A stretch of DNA of 64,000 nt from Pterobdella sp. o SKG-2022 (GCA_964035795.1 OZ038322.1:23270359-23334358), one strand, 5' to 3'; positions 12,262 through 23,870 are shown, numbered from the stretch's first letter. A program made the numbers and translations. The notes: generated from the letters alone by a model not told the origin.

Positions 12262-13319
12262 AAAGACTTCAATGCTGGCGAGATCTTCATACAAGCTTTA
12301 AAACTCTGTTTTCAGTGCTGGGATTTTTATTAAATGATTCATTTCTCTAATGTTTGCGAAATACTTACTTATTTCAACTTGATAGACTTTTTCACACAAC
12401 TTGGAAATAATCTTTGATAGTAACAAACTGCTTAACTATTGAAATTCAAGTTTTGTTTTTTAGATTCTCAGGTTTTTGTATATGGAAATATTAAAGTAGT
12501 ACAATAAATGATAAGCAATATAAAAAATGAATTTTAAAAAGTCTGGCGAATAAACTAAGATTTTTACAATATTTGTGATCATAGGAACCATTCGACTAAG
12601 AAGCACTTTTATGATATCTTTCTTCTAATCTTTTCACAATTAAATGTGGCATGGGAACTTGTTCAGTTATCTCAAATATAATCCCACTTGTTATATTGGA
12701 GCAAATAAATTTTCATTTTATTATGCCTTCACTTTTAATTTTTTTTGACGAAAATTAGAAACATACACGAAACCCCTAATTTAAACTCTTTCATTGAACC
12801 TTAACTCCGAGTGGTAATGAAAGGCAAGAATTTAAGCTCCTTTAAAACCAAAAAAACTTCAATCAGGTGTGTTCGTAGAGGAACAACTACGGTTTAAAAA
12901 GAAATTTCAATAATTTGGTTCAAAATAATGCTAACATTTCAAAGATTTTTGGTCAGTTATATTTACATGTTTTGAAGGTTTATCTACCGAATTGACTTAT
13001 TTTCTTTTTGTTTAAAGATCGATCGAGACTTTTTTTGTTGAAAAAAACTTGCACCAGGTAGGTTAATTGAAAGTGGAACCGTTTCATTAGTGAAACAATT
13101 CAACACATTTTAATTCTTTTGCAAGTTATAACAGTTATTTTTGAGCAAGTTTTTGCAATAATTTTAATTTGTTGGAAATACTCTTCGAAATTATATTTAA
13201 TCGTTGAAGAGTTTATTACTTCAATAAGCAGATCATACCTTCAATCTACACTGCTCATAGGCATTAGCCAACTTACTAAAAGACCGTGTAAACATTAAAA
13301 TCCCAAAATTTATTAATAA

Positions 13320-13447
13320 AAGTATATTTAGAAACACAAATAAATGTTATTGATATAGAAAGCTTTTCGTTAAGTAAGTAACATTTTCAAGTAATAACGA
13401 AAAACTTTGCATCTCAATAAAATTTATTTATGTTCCTAAATATACTC
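13320..13447. repeat. Foldback hairpin with AAGCTT core
   Basis: Left arm AAGTATATTTAGAAACACAA ... GAAAGCTTTTCGTTAAGT and right arm AACGAAAAACTTTG ... TTCCTAAATATACT pair over most of about 125 bp. The core resembles those at 3075 and 8011, the outer arms do not. Confidence 0.65.
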
Positions 13448-13590
13448 GTTTGATTGATGCTAGTGTAAAATCATGTCATATTAATAAGACTAATGAAAAA
13501 ACAAAGAAAGAATAAGAGACATAATTTTATTAAATTAGATTGAAATCATCATGGAGTGATAATTTCAGTAAATCCAAAAGCTCTCTGACC

Positions 13591-14074
13591 TTATAGACCA
13601 TTTTGTTTCATATCATCATTGTTTCGTAGAGTAGCTAACCCTATTCCTTGAAGTAATTGACTAATCTCAGCATTCTGGTATGCAGTACTTGTCTGAAATA
13701 ACGTGGAGAAAAGAGTTTAGCACTGAAATGTTGGCCCTTGATCTTCCCGACTACTTCTTTCAAAAATTACAAGTTTGATGCTTCATTCAATCTATTATTC
13801 AAAAGAATAACTATTCATAAAAATTGCTCTTCATAACTTTATTCAACTTTATTGAATCCAATCGTTTTCATTATTCATTGAGCTTCTTAGTATAAGTTTA
13901 TATCATAAAATTTTTCTATTTAATTCACTCCAATATACACTGGAGAAACTAATAATGTTAACTACCAAACTTTTTAGTGGACTGAGAACAAACTATTGTT
14001 CCTAATATATCGAACACTCATCATGCTTTACACCACCACTATTTCATTCAGCTCCTTAAACACCTCCAACGAAT
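13591..14074 (-). CDS. Candidate 3'-terminal exons of an unrecognised minus-strand gene
   Basis: On the minus strand, TTATTTCAG precedes a 102-nt segment (13692 down to stop 13593-13591) coding 33 residues that include AYQNAEISQLLQGIGLATLR, with visibly more balanced codon use than the surroundings. A possible preceding micro-exon 14074-14034 after ACTCACAG codes SLEVFKELNEIVV and joins in phase at GTG|GTGTAA. I do not recognise the family. No further upstream exons are visible: the LINE begins 150 bp away and the rolling stone gene lies beyond on the other strand. It may be a real short gene end, a truncated duplicate, or chance. Confidence 0.35.
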
Positions 14075-14343
14075 CTGTGAGTTTATTATAATTTTTTCTA
14101 TTACTATTATGCTGAATTTTTATTTTTTTTAATTTTTCGTTATTTTTTTTTGTTTGTATAGCTATAGTTATATACTATCATTTAATTATCTTGGCTAATT
14201 ACTTATATATAAGGCCATAATGTCTCGAATTCTTTATATAATAATAATAATAATAATTTTATTATAGTGATGTTTAACCCAGAGAGTTTCAAGATCACTT
14301 GATATTTGTAAAATATTCTATTATAATAATAGGTTATGACAGC

Positions 14344-15942
14344 TTAATATTTTTTAAAAGAACTAGTTTTTAGCCTCTGTCCAAAGTCCTTCACTTTCCT
14401 AACCCTTCTTAAGCCTTCCGGCAAGCCGTTCCACAAACTTGGGCCTTCAACCTCAAACCTACGCTTTCCAATACTAGTCATTTTGGACTTAGAGACGTAT
14501 AAATTGGTTGAGTCCGAAGATCTAAGCTTTCGACTTTCAGGTATTTCAGAGATAGGTATGAGTCTTTCCGATATGTATTTTGGACCATATCCTAGCCTAC
14601 ATTTAAACATAAGTAATAATATTTTATAAACTACTCTATCCCTAACTTTGACCCAATGCAACTTTTTCAAAACTCGAGTTATATGGTCAAACTTCCTTGT
14701 GCCTGTAATTAACCTGGCTGTAGTGTTGATAAGAGACTGGGCTCTACACAGCTGCTTTTCAGGTAACCCAGCTAACAATGTGTTGCAATAATCTATTCTG
14801 CTGAGAATCAAAACAACAGCAAGGGTCCTCAATGAATCATAAGAAAGACACTTCTTAATGGACCTTATCTGCCTGAGAGCTGAGAAGCCTGCTTGCAACA
14901 TCTTACTTATATGTGAGTTCATGCTCAAGTCTCTATCCATGAAAACACCCAGGCTCTTGACACTTTCTGAAGGTGATATGAAAGTATCCAGTATCCTTAG
15001 CTGTTTGTTAGATAACTTGTTCACCTTTCTCAAAGAAGAAAACCATGTAGCTTCAGTTTTGGATCTATTGAGTTTAAGACTATTGGATTCCATCCAGGCT
15101 GCCATCTCATCGACACAGACAGACAATCTGTTCTGCAATTGCTCAGTTTCATCAGGGACACAACTAGAATACAATTGTGTGTCATCTGCATATTGGTGAA
15201 AACTCACGTTATGTTTTTGTGCAATTGTTTCTAGATCACTAGAATACAGATTAAATAAGAGCGGGCCGATTACAGAACCTTGTGGCACACCAGTATGGAG
15301 ATAAAATAAATTAGTCCTAACACTATTATTAGTAATATAATAACACCTATTATTTAAATAGCTCTTATACCATTCTAAAACTAAACTTTTAAAACCGAAT
15401 TTTGAATATAGCTTATTTATTAAAATATTATGATTAACTAAATCAAAAGCTGAGGAAAGATCCAACAATATCAAAAGACTAAACCTACCTGCTTTTAAAA
15501 TATTCATGAGGATTTTTGTGATAGCAGTTTCTGTTGAATGAAAAGGGCGATAAGCAGACTGAAATCTCGGAAAAAGATCATTTTCAACCAAATAACTACG
15601 TGTCCTTTCTAAAACCAACCGTTCCAGTATTTTTGATAAGACAAGGACATTTGAAATTGGTCTATAGAAGGATGGCTCAGATTGGTTCAGATTGGTTTTT
15701 TTCAATATCGGCGTCAAACAGGCTAACATCAAATCTTGAGAAACAGTTTCTGATTTGAAAAAGGAATTAAAGATGCTAACCAAAAAAGGTGCTATCAAGC
15801 TTGCTATTCGTTTCAATAGCCAAGTTGGGATCGGATCTAAAGCACATTGTTTATTTGGTAAGTTGTTGATCATCTTAACTAATTCCTCTTCATCCACCTC
15901 AAAAAATTCGTCTAACACTGAAGTCCTGGATAAAACTTTAAT
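14344..15942 (-). CDS. LINE reverse transcriptase region, intact
   Basis: RNA-dependent DNA polymerase part of the LINE polyprotein, open for 524 codons from the first ATG at 15918. Key blocks in order: FYRPISNVLVLSKILERL, FQSAYRPFHSTETAI, LLDLSSAFDLVNHNIL, GVPQGSVIGPLLFNLY, and the catalytic QYADDTQLY. The C terminus has GPSLWNGLPEGLRRVRKVKD. The palm aspartates are all present. It lies directly downstream of, and in the same frame as, the endonuclease region, separated by one TAA (15945-15943). Confidence 0.9.
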   Translation of the reverse strand: MKVLSRTSVLDEFFEVDEEELVKMINNLPNKQCALDPIPTWLLKRIASLIAPFLVSIFNSFFKSETVSQDLMLACLTPILKKTNLNQSEPSFYRPISNVLVLSKILERLVLERTRSYLVENDLFPRFQSAYRPFHSTETAITKILMNILKAGRFSLLILLDLSSAFDLVNHNILINKLYSKFGFKSLVLEWYKSYLNNRCYYITNNSVRTNLFYLHTGVPQGSVIGPLLFNLYSSDLETIAQKHNVSFHQYADDTQLYSSCVPDETEQLQNRLSVCVDEMAAWMESNSLKLNRSKTEATWFSSLRKVNKLSNKQLRILDTFISPSESVKSLGVFMDRDLSMNSHISKMLQAGFSALRQIRSIKKCLSYDSLRTLAVVLILSRIDYCNTLLAGLPEKQLCRAQSLINTTARLITGTRKFDHITRVLKKLHWVKVRDRVVYKILLLMFKCRLGYGPKYISERLIPISEIPESRKLRSSDSTNLYVSKSKMTSIGKRRFEVEGPSLWNGLPEGLRRVRKVKDFGQRLKTSSFKKY

Positions 15943-17275
15943 TTAAAATAGATCTACACTTTTGATCTCACCAATTTTATCATCCAAGTATTTCTTAAAA
16001 CTACCAATTTCTATTCCTTTACCTTCACCTGCTTTACCTCTACCAGCAACCTCATTTATGTATTTCCAAGTTGTCACTGACTTGTTTTTACATTCAAATA
16101 GCTTAAGATCCCAAAACTCTTTACTCTTCTTCCTACATAGACATTTGTAAAGATTCTTCTGCCTGAAGCATGTCTCACGATCAGTTGTTGAATGAGACCT
16201 CAAGTACTTGCGCTCCAACTTTCTTGTTATGCATTTAGAAATCTTACATTTCTCATCAAACCAAACATCAGAGCGCCTCTGATAAATTCTTACAACTTTC
16301 TCAGAAATGAGTTCATCTAAAATGTGCTTCAAAGTTGAGAAATACTTGCTCACAGCAGAATCTAAACTCAAGTTTGTTGAAAATACCAAAGAAGTGTTCA
16401 GCAACTTGGAAATAAACTTTTCAACATCCAAATCTTTCCACCTTCTCACCTTGAATGTTTTGTACATTAAAGCAGTTACTTTCAGTTGACTCTTCCACAT
16501 CAAGGCCTTATGATCTGAGAAGGAAACATCAAAACAATCAACTTTGAATCCAGCCTTAGTGGCCACTACATCCAACCAGCCACCCTGTTCATGAGTTGGT
16601 TCTGCTACACAAGACTTGAAATCATGCTTGTGGAGGATATTCTTAAAATTTTTTGCATCCTTATCTGCAATACACTTCAGATAAAAATTGAAATCCCCTA
16701 AGACTACCACTTCTTCATTATAAGATGACATTATATTCATGATCTCTTCGAACTCTGCAAAAAAATCACAAAAAGTATATCCAGTTCTGTAAACAACCAA
16801 GCCTATAAAGTATTTCAATTTGGAGCTTACTCTCACACACATAAATTCAAAAGTTCTAGCTTCCAGAGGAACATCAATCACTATTGCATTTATTTTTGGT
16901 TTTTCCAAAAAAACTTGTTCACCATGATTAGTTTTTAGAGACTTCACAGTCTCAAAGCTTTTAGATCTAGCCTTTTCAAGAACTAATATCCCTTTTTGTC
17001 TCAGAATACTTAAGCATACTGAATCTGAGTCATGCCAAGTTTAAGCCATAAATAAACCAGCCAACTTGTATTCACTCATCAAGTCTAGCACTTCTTCAAC
17101 CTTATTGTGTAGAGATATAACATTAAGAAATCCCAAAGTTAGATCTTCAACAATCCTCAACCCATGCCTTTCAACCCTTTTTCCTCTTATCATTTTTTTT
17201 CTCACTCTTCTACCACCTCTCTTACCCCTTCTCCTCTTCTTTTTAACCTTACTTACATCGAAAAGTGTGACTTAA
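15943..17275 (-). pseudogene. LINE endonuclease region with two in-frame TAA codons
   Basis: Exonuclease-endonuclease-phosphatase-type domain of the LINE. Visible blocks: a basic N terminus (KKKRRRGKRGGRR), LGFLNVISLHNKVEE, TWHDSDS, YRTGY, VVLGDFNFYL, GWLDVVATKAGF and FSDHKALMW, matching the family's metal- and DNA-binding motifs. A TAA at 17043-17041 stands between LFMA and TWHDSDS, where the family normally has glutamate before TW. A second TAA at 15945-15943 separates it from the RT. There is no frameshift over the roughly 977 codons. Confidence 0.8.
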
Positions 17276-17377
17276 CTTTAACAATGACGGATGTGACTTA
17301 GTTTATAATTTTATCTTCGTTTCAAAAAATGTTCTGTACATGAAAACTTCGAACACAAAAAGTCTATCGTTTATTAA

Positions 17378-20300
17378 GTGATAAAGTTTCAACCAACGCC
17401 ATGGTTTCAACTTATATTGGAATATCACCTTCAACTTCGCAATACTTCTTCGTTTTCGAATAACGTTCGAACATTGCTCAAAAATTGCTCGTATTTTCGA
17501 ATGAAACAGGGCTGGCTGGTACGTTTCTGTAGTTGGAACTATATTCTTATGACGTGTCACTGCGTCTTGGCTTACTTTACGGCTACCTTCCTGTACGCCA
17601 GGGTGAGTGGGGTGGTTGGTGTCAACGTGTCTGGAGAATGTTTTTGTATTTAATTTTTTCATTTTTTGAAATTTTTTGAAATATTTTTAAGAAAAGTTTA
17701 GTTAAATAGTAATATTTAAAAATTCTAATGCTTCTAGTTAAAAAAAAATTTTATGTTATTAAAACATTTCAATTCTTATTCTTTTTTGAACACACTTGCC
17801 ACGGTCATTCAATTAGCTTAAATGTACATAAAACGACAGACTTATTGTACGAAGCTTTTCGTATATTTAATTAAGTTTAAGTACAATTTAAAGTTCGAGT
17901 ACTCGAAATGCACGTTACACTTTCGAAAAGCTTTGTATATTAGGTTAAAATTCCAAACAAACTGAGTTTCGGTTTCGTGAAGACGGTATCTTCAAGCATT
18001 GCTTGTTTCAATTAATAAAGTCGAAGTTTTTCATAATTATTTGGTGCTCTTTTGGTGAAGTACGATAATGCTTTTATTAGGCTTGAAAGCTTATTTTTTT
18101 GCTAAATAATATAATTAATTGGTCCAGTTAACAGAGCACTAGACTAACTACTTAGAAGTACTGAGTTCAATCCAATGATAGCATTTCAATAGAAAGCATT
18201 TGCTTCACATCGTGCTAACAGAAAGTTTAAGCTTTAACAAGCGCTATAAGTGTGGCATTTTGATAAAATATGTCATTACCCTGAAAAGCCTTGCTGCAAC
18301 CTATTTGTTTAATGTTTATGGTAAGAAACTAATTGTTTAAGTTTTTTCAGTAATATTTTACTTTCCTGTTGCGATTTAAAGGCTTTCATATTTGCTAACT
18401 TTTCAAAAAAATCAAAGTAATCTTGTATCAAACGGCAAAAATAACCTTTTCAACTCTGGTTGTATGCTACATTACACGGCCCTCTATAGCTCAGTGGTTA
18501 AGCATTAGACTAAATATCCAAAGATACCGGGTTCGATACCGCATGGGCCCACAATTAGTAGTGCACATGTAGTAGCGCCCTGTGGAACCAATCAATTGCG
18601 CAACTGAAACCCCAAATAGGGGCGATCAAATGATCGACATATTTTTTTTTATACTAATTATCTTTTGACTTTTACATATTCATCAAATTTAGTATAGGAA
18701 ACAAACAAAAAGTACTTTTTAACTTAAAATAACAATTTTTCAAAGAATTCCACCTCATCAGGTGAAATTTTCTTATGAAAAGCTTGGTAGGTTTAGTTGA
18801 ATAAATACTTTTTGTTTGTTTACCATAACATTGTTTCAGGCGATACTACGTCATCAAATTTATTTGTTAATATATTATCATTATATAATCATTTTTTGCA
18901 GAGTTATTCTTTACGAAACAGATAATTTCCAAAACATATCTCCAAAGTTTCATATTTTAGACTTTCTGACAACTTGAATTATCGTTTCAAAGATTAATGG
19001 GCCTGATATATCATTTTAAAATAAAATTGAAAATATAAGCAATATGTATTTTTTTAACGTTTTTTTGGACTATATTTATGATTAAATCCTGCATATATAC
19101 TGTAAAATATTCATACACGCAAGTTCACAAGCTTTCGAAGGTGTTCGCAAAAAGATGAAGTAGATTTAAACGAATTTTCGATCCTAATTTAAATGAAAAA
19201 ATATTTCAACCTTTTCTCTTAAGCCAATTTTTCAGTTTCATTTTATAATTTTCATTAATTGAAAAAATGACAAAATGAGTTTTTTTCTAAGTTTTTAAAA
19301 ATATAAAACTTTAAAAAGTCAAAATATATTTTTTTGATTTTAAAAATTAATTTTTTTTCAATTATATCAAGAAGCCTTTCCTCTGCGTCATGAAATCTAT
19401 TCCAAAATACAAAGCATTACTCTCAAAACATAAAAACTCACATGAAAGCAAAATAATTTCCGCACACAACCGCCTCAACAGAACTCGAAGATTGTTCAGA
19501 TGCACACATCCAGGTATTCTCTAGACACCATCATACCGGAAATTATTGAGACCAAGAAAGAAAAAGTTTCAGGTGAGCTTATGCTTCATTTTGTATTTTT
19601 CTAAAATAATAATTTTTCCTAAAAACTGCTGAAGTTAAGGTCACTGTAATCTTACACATAATTATACTTTGTTCATTGAAAAAAAAATTATCATGTTATA
19701 TAAGATTCGATAAAAGACTATAAAGGTATTTTTTGATACCAGAATTTTCCCTAATAGTACATCATTAGGGGAAAATGATAAATTCTCAAAATCGCTTAAA
19801 ATTTTATAAAAAGCACAAAGTTCTCCAACAGAAAGTCAGCTATCACTAATAAAAATTCTAAAAGCTTCGAATGGTCATTAGTTTACACTCTATATTATTT
19901 GCTTCAAACTATGAACTAAAAGTTTTCTAAAAATATTAAAAAATGGAACTTAATTTAACTTAATAAAGTCTACTTCAAGTAGACTTGCCTGCCTAAGTAC
20001 AACTTTGTTGCGTTGGTTTTGAGTGGAACACACATCATTTCATTAGTTTAAATGCATTTCAACAGTTTGTTTATAACTTGAAATGCAACTTTATTTTTTA
20101 AAGGATAAAGTTTTTTTTTGACGGAAAAATTTCATGAAGGCAGTGAGGCTACTATAATGAGTTATAAGAAATGCACACAGAAAAACGTGATATAACGTTT
20201 TAGTTGAATTACAATGCTTTTATGCTTTTTATTTTTCTTAAGTTCAAATAGTTTTCAATTCTGATTTAATTATAAATTTCATGAGTTCTTTTTCAGTGAT

Positions 20301-21561
20301 TTCACGAATTAAGTAGTACTGAAAATGAGAAGTTAGGTTCAGTTTTATAGCTTCGAACTCATTATAAGAATACTTTCATTTAATAAATCAACAATGTCAC
20401 ATATAAATCAAAGTTATATTGAATCAACATTGAGGGCTTTTTTAGACTTTCACTCTGCATAGCAGTTTCATCAGAGTCAACTGATTTGAACGCTTAAGTG
20501 GGTGTACAATCCAGTCTGTTGGGTGCAAGCGGAACTGGGCTTTAGAAGTTAGCTCCAAGTTTTCAATTTTTTAGAGTAGATTGGAAAACTTTTGCTGATA
20601 CTGACTTTTGAAAATGTTTTTTGGGAATTTTTAAAAAAAATTTTCATCTTATTCTGCAATGTTATATTGTGATAAAAACTGAGATCGAACAGTTGCTGTT
20701 CAACTTCAGTCTGGTTTTAGTTTCATGATGAACTGCATATGTGGCTTCAAGCCAAAAAACATAAACAACTCTTTTAATTTTTGACATTTCAACGCTACAG
20801 GAGAGTCATCGGGCTCGAATGTTGTAGTCACGTGAGAGTGTCATCTAGCAAAGATCTGCTAGAGCTTGTTATTTTGGATGTGGTTTTGCCGTGGATCAGA
20901 TGTGTTTGTTGAGATAGTTCTATGACATGGAAAATTAGCACTCACTTGAAAAAGTTTAATAGAAACAAAGGATAAGGCGACAATTGTCAATCAGTTGTTG
21001 GAACATGAAAATCAATATGTTCTGATAAAGATTACTCCATCGTTGATAAAAAAAAAATATAATTTAAAAAAATATTTTAAAAATGTTATTAATAATAAAT
21101 AACAAACACTACAAGTTAACTTCTGCTACTTCAAACTCGACTGGCTGATCTTCATCCTAGCACAGCAAAGCAGCATTCTGTCAATCTTCATCTACGTCAT
21201 CAGCCCCCCAAAGAACAGTTTGGGCCTAACAATACCAAGGTTCCACTTCACCATCATGTCATTCATACTGGTGATGATAGAAATGTGGGTAACCTGCTTC
21301 CCCGTGAGACTGATGCATGTATTTTATTCCTGGTATTTTTTCAACATGTATATTTTGTTCTCTATCTTCTTTTGGCTCATCAATAACTTGCCTCTTTATA
21401 GAGATTTCATTGACTGGAACCAAGCCCCAATGACTCTTTTTTACTTGTGTTTCATCATAGTTGTAATTCAACCTCTTATTCAACTCTTCAACTATGCTAT
21501 GTTTCGTCTGAAATGTTATATTTTTTTGAATTTTTTTGAAAAACCTTCAACCAAAGAATGA
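17378..21561 (+). CDS. Rolling stone-like multi-pass membrane protein
   Basis: Exons 17378-17602 (5' border uncertain), 19500-19572 (or from 19482 with an alternative in-phase acceptor), and 21116-21561 join in frame (AGG|GTGAGT, phase 0; TCAG|GTGAGC, phase 1) to about 247 codons. The family is named after the Drosophila myoblast-fusion protein rost. Exon 1 has the TN/SW-YILLT-type segment FCSWNYILMTCHCVLAYF. Exon 3 has KLDWLIFILAQQSSILSIFI, the FHFTIMSFILVMIEMWVTCF segment, PVRLMHVFYSWYFFNMYILF, and the DWNQAP loop followed by a last hydrophobic helix, in the order known for rolling stone proteins. Four to six membrane helices are expected. The first coding exon may lie upstream and be masked by the LINE, which ends only about 100 bp away. 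Function in this organism is unknown. Confidence 0.75.
17840..17945. repeat. Foldback hairpin with AAGCTT core, diverged
   Basis: TTGTACGAAGCTTTTCGTAT at the left and CGAAAAGCTTTGTATA at the right form a hairpin with a poorly paired middle; intron 1 of the rolling stone-like gene. Confidence 0.55.
18118..18180 (+). repeat. Decayed tRNA-like SINE head
   Basis: AACAGAGCACTAGACTAACT followed by TACTGAGTTCAATCC resembles an internal pol III promoter (weak A box, GAGTTCAATCC as B box) with an anticodon-arm-like segment. No clear body follows. Probably a relic of the same kind of element as at 18478. Confidence 0.35.
18478..18650 (+). mobile_element. tRNA-derived SINE, full head and body
   Basis: The head (18478-18550) folds as a tRNA: GGCCC/GGGCC acceptor stem, A box TAGCTCAGTGG, B box GGGTTCGATACC. 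It is followed by a tRNA-unrelated body (GTAGTAGCGCCCTGTGG, TGCGCAACTGAAACCCC, GATCAAATGATCGAC) and a run of T. The same body occurs at 45093-45176 on the other strand, which makes this a dispersed SINE rather than a tRNA gene. It lies in the first intron of the rolling stone-like gene. Confidence 0.8.
18697..18825. repeat. Foldback element, relative of the 3075 MITE
   Basis: Terminal inverted repeat AACAAACAAAAAGTA on the left and TACTTTTTGTTTGTT on the right, with GAAAAGCTTGG inside. Outer arms resemble those of the 3075 copy (CAACAAACACAAAGTA). Confidence 0.6.
19573..21115. other. Intron 2 of the rolling stone-like gene
   Basis: AT-rich intron; I see no repeat, RNA or nested gene that I can support. 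Confidence 0.5.
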
Positions 21562-23700
21562 ATTAGAATTGAATAATTTTTATAATTTTTTGAAAATAAT
21601 GACTAATGTTATTTCAACTAAAATATTTTAATTAAAACTACTTAAGCTCAAATTTTTCATCAATACAAATACCAACTTTCTTTCCTCATTTTGAAAAAAA
21701 ACCTATCGATATAAAAACAAAAGCTCGAAAAAAATTATACGCCCATTTGATTATAAAAATAAATTTTTTAAAATAAACTCGAATGAAAAACTAAATTAAT
21801 GAGTAGACTTTCGAAGAAAAAAGATATATTCGCGACATTATTTTCTGATGCAAATAAGGGAACTTATTGGGGCTATAGGCCGTTTGTAACGCTTAAAACT
21901 CATTTATAACCACTCAAGTTTGGCTGGATTTTTCATTAAAATATGCTTCAATTTTTCAAATTCATTTTTTTGAGAAGGTTCTATACTTTAAGCATTCAAA
22001 GTTTTCAAAAATTTACTTGACACACATAATTTACTTTTCAACAATCAACAAAATGTGAAATTAACGAGTTTCTGTAAGTAAAATTAAAATCTATGCGATT
22101 TGTTTATTCAAGTTGTCAAACACAAATTTAATAGCAAAGTTGGTGAGCTTTTGCATTTAAGACTGCTTATACGACACTATCTTGTCAGCATTATGAAAAT
22201 TTAAAAAAGCAAAATTTCACATCATTTTGATATTTCAAAAAAAAAATTAGTTCAAGTCTAATTAGGTGAAAGATTTTCCACATATCAAACTTATAATCTT
22301 AAAAAAATCTCGCAGTAACTTTTCCATGAAACTAAAAATTTGCCACAAATCCAATAAAAAAATTTGAAACAGTGCTAGTTGTGAAGTTGGGACATCTCTA
22401 TGTTAAAATAGGCGTCATAGGATGCATGTTAGAACTACAATCTATAAACAGCATCACTTATATTAATTCCATTTATTTGTCTTTGTTTATATGGGTTTTT
22501 TATTTATTGGAGCTGAATCATTTTGGGGAAAAAAGTCAAAAATGTGTCTTTATATTGCATGCTTATGGGTTTTGAAGTTATTTTTTGTGAATATAAGAGT
22601 TTTTCATGATATATAAAATACTTTTGTTGAATAAACTTTTTTTTTCTATTTTCATGTGCTTGAAATTTTATCATAGTTCATAAAAAAAATTTATAATCTA
22701 AAGAATTTAAAATTAAAAATGGTTTCTGAAAAAAATAAATTAATATCAGAATTCATTTATAAAAACTGAAAAAAAAGTGAAAATGTAGAAATAATAATAA
22801 ATCATGTTAAATGAAATATTTAATAAGCAAAACAAAAAAAAATTTTTTTTTAAACTATAAAAACTTGAAGATAAAAATATAAGCATAGTATCTTAATAAT
22901 TAACGACAAAAGCAAAAGAGTAGAAAAGATGGATATGATGAAAAAAATTATATGAATCCTATTATCTAGACCATTGAAAAACAAAAAAACTGGAGAAAAA
23001 ATACAAAATAAATATGAGAAAAGCCAATAGATATATACTAATGACGGTAGGCTATTAAGGAGTAGAAGGGATGTGTTAAGTAAGCAAGAACAATGTTAGA
23101 AAAGTTGAGTGAGTTTAATGTAATTTCATGCAGTTTTTATGAAGCGCTTTTGCTTGAAGGTCAAAGCGCTTGTTACACTGTGGAACAGGTGCTAATCGTC
23201 GGACCACGCAGGATCGGACCCAGCCAAATAAGAAAAACTTAAAAGCATATGAATTTTGTTAAGAAGTAACCAGAGCAATGGTGACATGAAAGAAAAAATT
23301 GTAACTAAAGTTGTAAAACATTATTTTTAACCCAAAAATAAAACACCATCTTCAATTGATTAACAGTTTACAAAAATTTAGTTATTTCAACGTTAAGGAC
23401 ACTCATTCGTTGATTCCTTTTCATAAAACTGCATTGAGTCTCTCCTACCACAGCAGTAAGGTTTGTGATTGGAGTTGATGTTGCTCAGATATATTGATTC
23501 TTTAAACCAATTACATTTAGTTTGCAATACTTCATATAAATTCAACTGGATTGATCATACATCTTCAGTTAATTGGAGAATAATGGTGAAAAAATGACGT
23601 ATGCAAACAAAAGGTCGTTATAAATTGTGATTGAAAGCCTCGTGAACTTTGATGAAGTTTGGAAATTATGTTTTTCATGCTGGGGACTATGTAAATTTTT

Positions 23701-23735
23701 GAAACATGATTTTTTGAAACATGATTTTTTGAAAC
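23701..23735 (+). repeat. 15-bp tandem repeat
   Basis: GAAACATGATTTTTT repeated at 23701 and 23716 and partly at 23731. Confidence 0.8.
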
Positions 23736-23776
23736 TAAAATGAATATGAAACATGAAAGTACTGTGAATGTTCATT

Positions 23777-23870
23777 GGAGTTTTACAAAGCTTTTCGCAA
23801 TTATCATCTGATGTATACATCATCTGATAAAGTGAGTTTGACTTTGCAAAAAACTTTGTGAAATTTTAAT
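23777..23870. repeat. Foldback hairpin with AAGCTT core
   Basis: TTTTACAAAGCTTTTCGCAA with an inner perfect stem TTATCATCTGATG/CATCATCTGATAA and a right arm TTGCAAAAAACTTTGTG. Same core as the other hairpins. Confidence 0.6.

Larger units (their letters stand above)
12262..14220. other. Intergenic between MTARC and the LINE
   Basis: Holds the MTARC 3' UTR with a possible polyA signal AATAAA at 12503-12508, a foldback hairpin (13320-13447) and two minus-strand exon-like segments (13591-13692 and 14034-14074, listed separately). The rest is featureless AT-rich DNA. Confidence 0.5.
14221..17275 (-). mobile_element. Non-LTR retrotransposon (CR1/L2-like LINE), nearly full-length coding region
   Basis: Minus-strand LINE of about 3.05 kb with an apurinic-like endonuclease followed by reverse transcriptase in one continuous frame, and a 3' end made of (TTA)n at 14240-14256. 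The endonuclease-RT order, the C-terminal LWNGLPEGLR block and the microsatellite tail point to the CR1/L2 group. The frame opens at about 17272 after a stop, with the first ATG inside the basic region near 17219, so the 5' end may be truncated. I did not find a clear target-site duplication. Confidence 0.85.

Noticed and set aside
17303..17662. 119-codon minus-strand open frame
   Set aside because: It is antisense to the rolling stone-like exon, whose family match and splice donor are clear.
18478..18550. Functional tRNA gene
   Set aside because: The anticodon stem is mismatched and the sequence continues into a SINE body found elsewhere in the window.
21259..21483. 74-codon minus-strand open frame
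   Set aside because: Antisense shadow of the third exon of the rolling stone-like gene.
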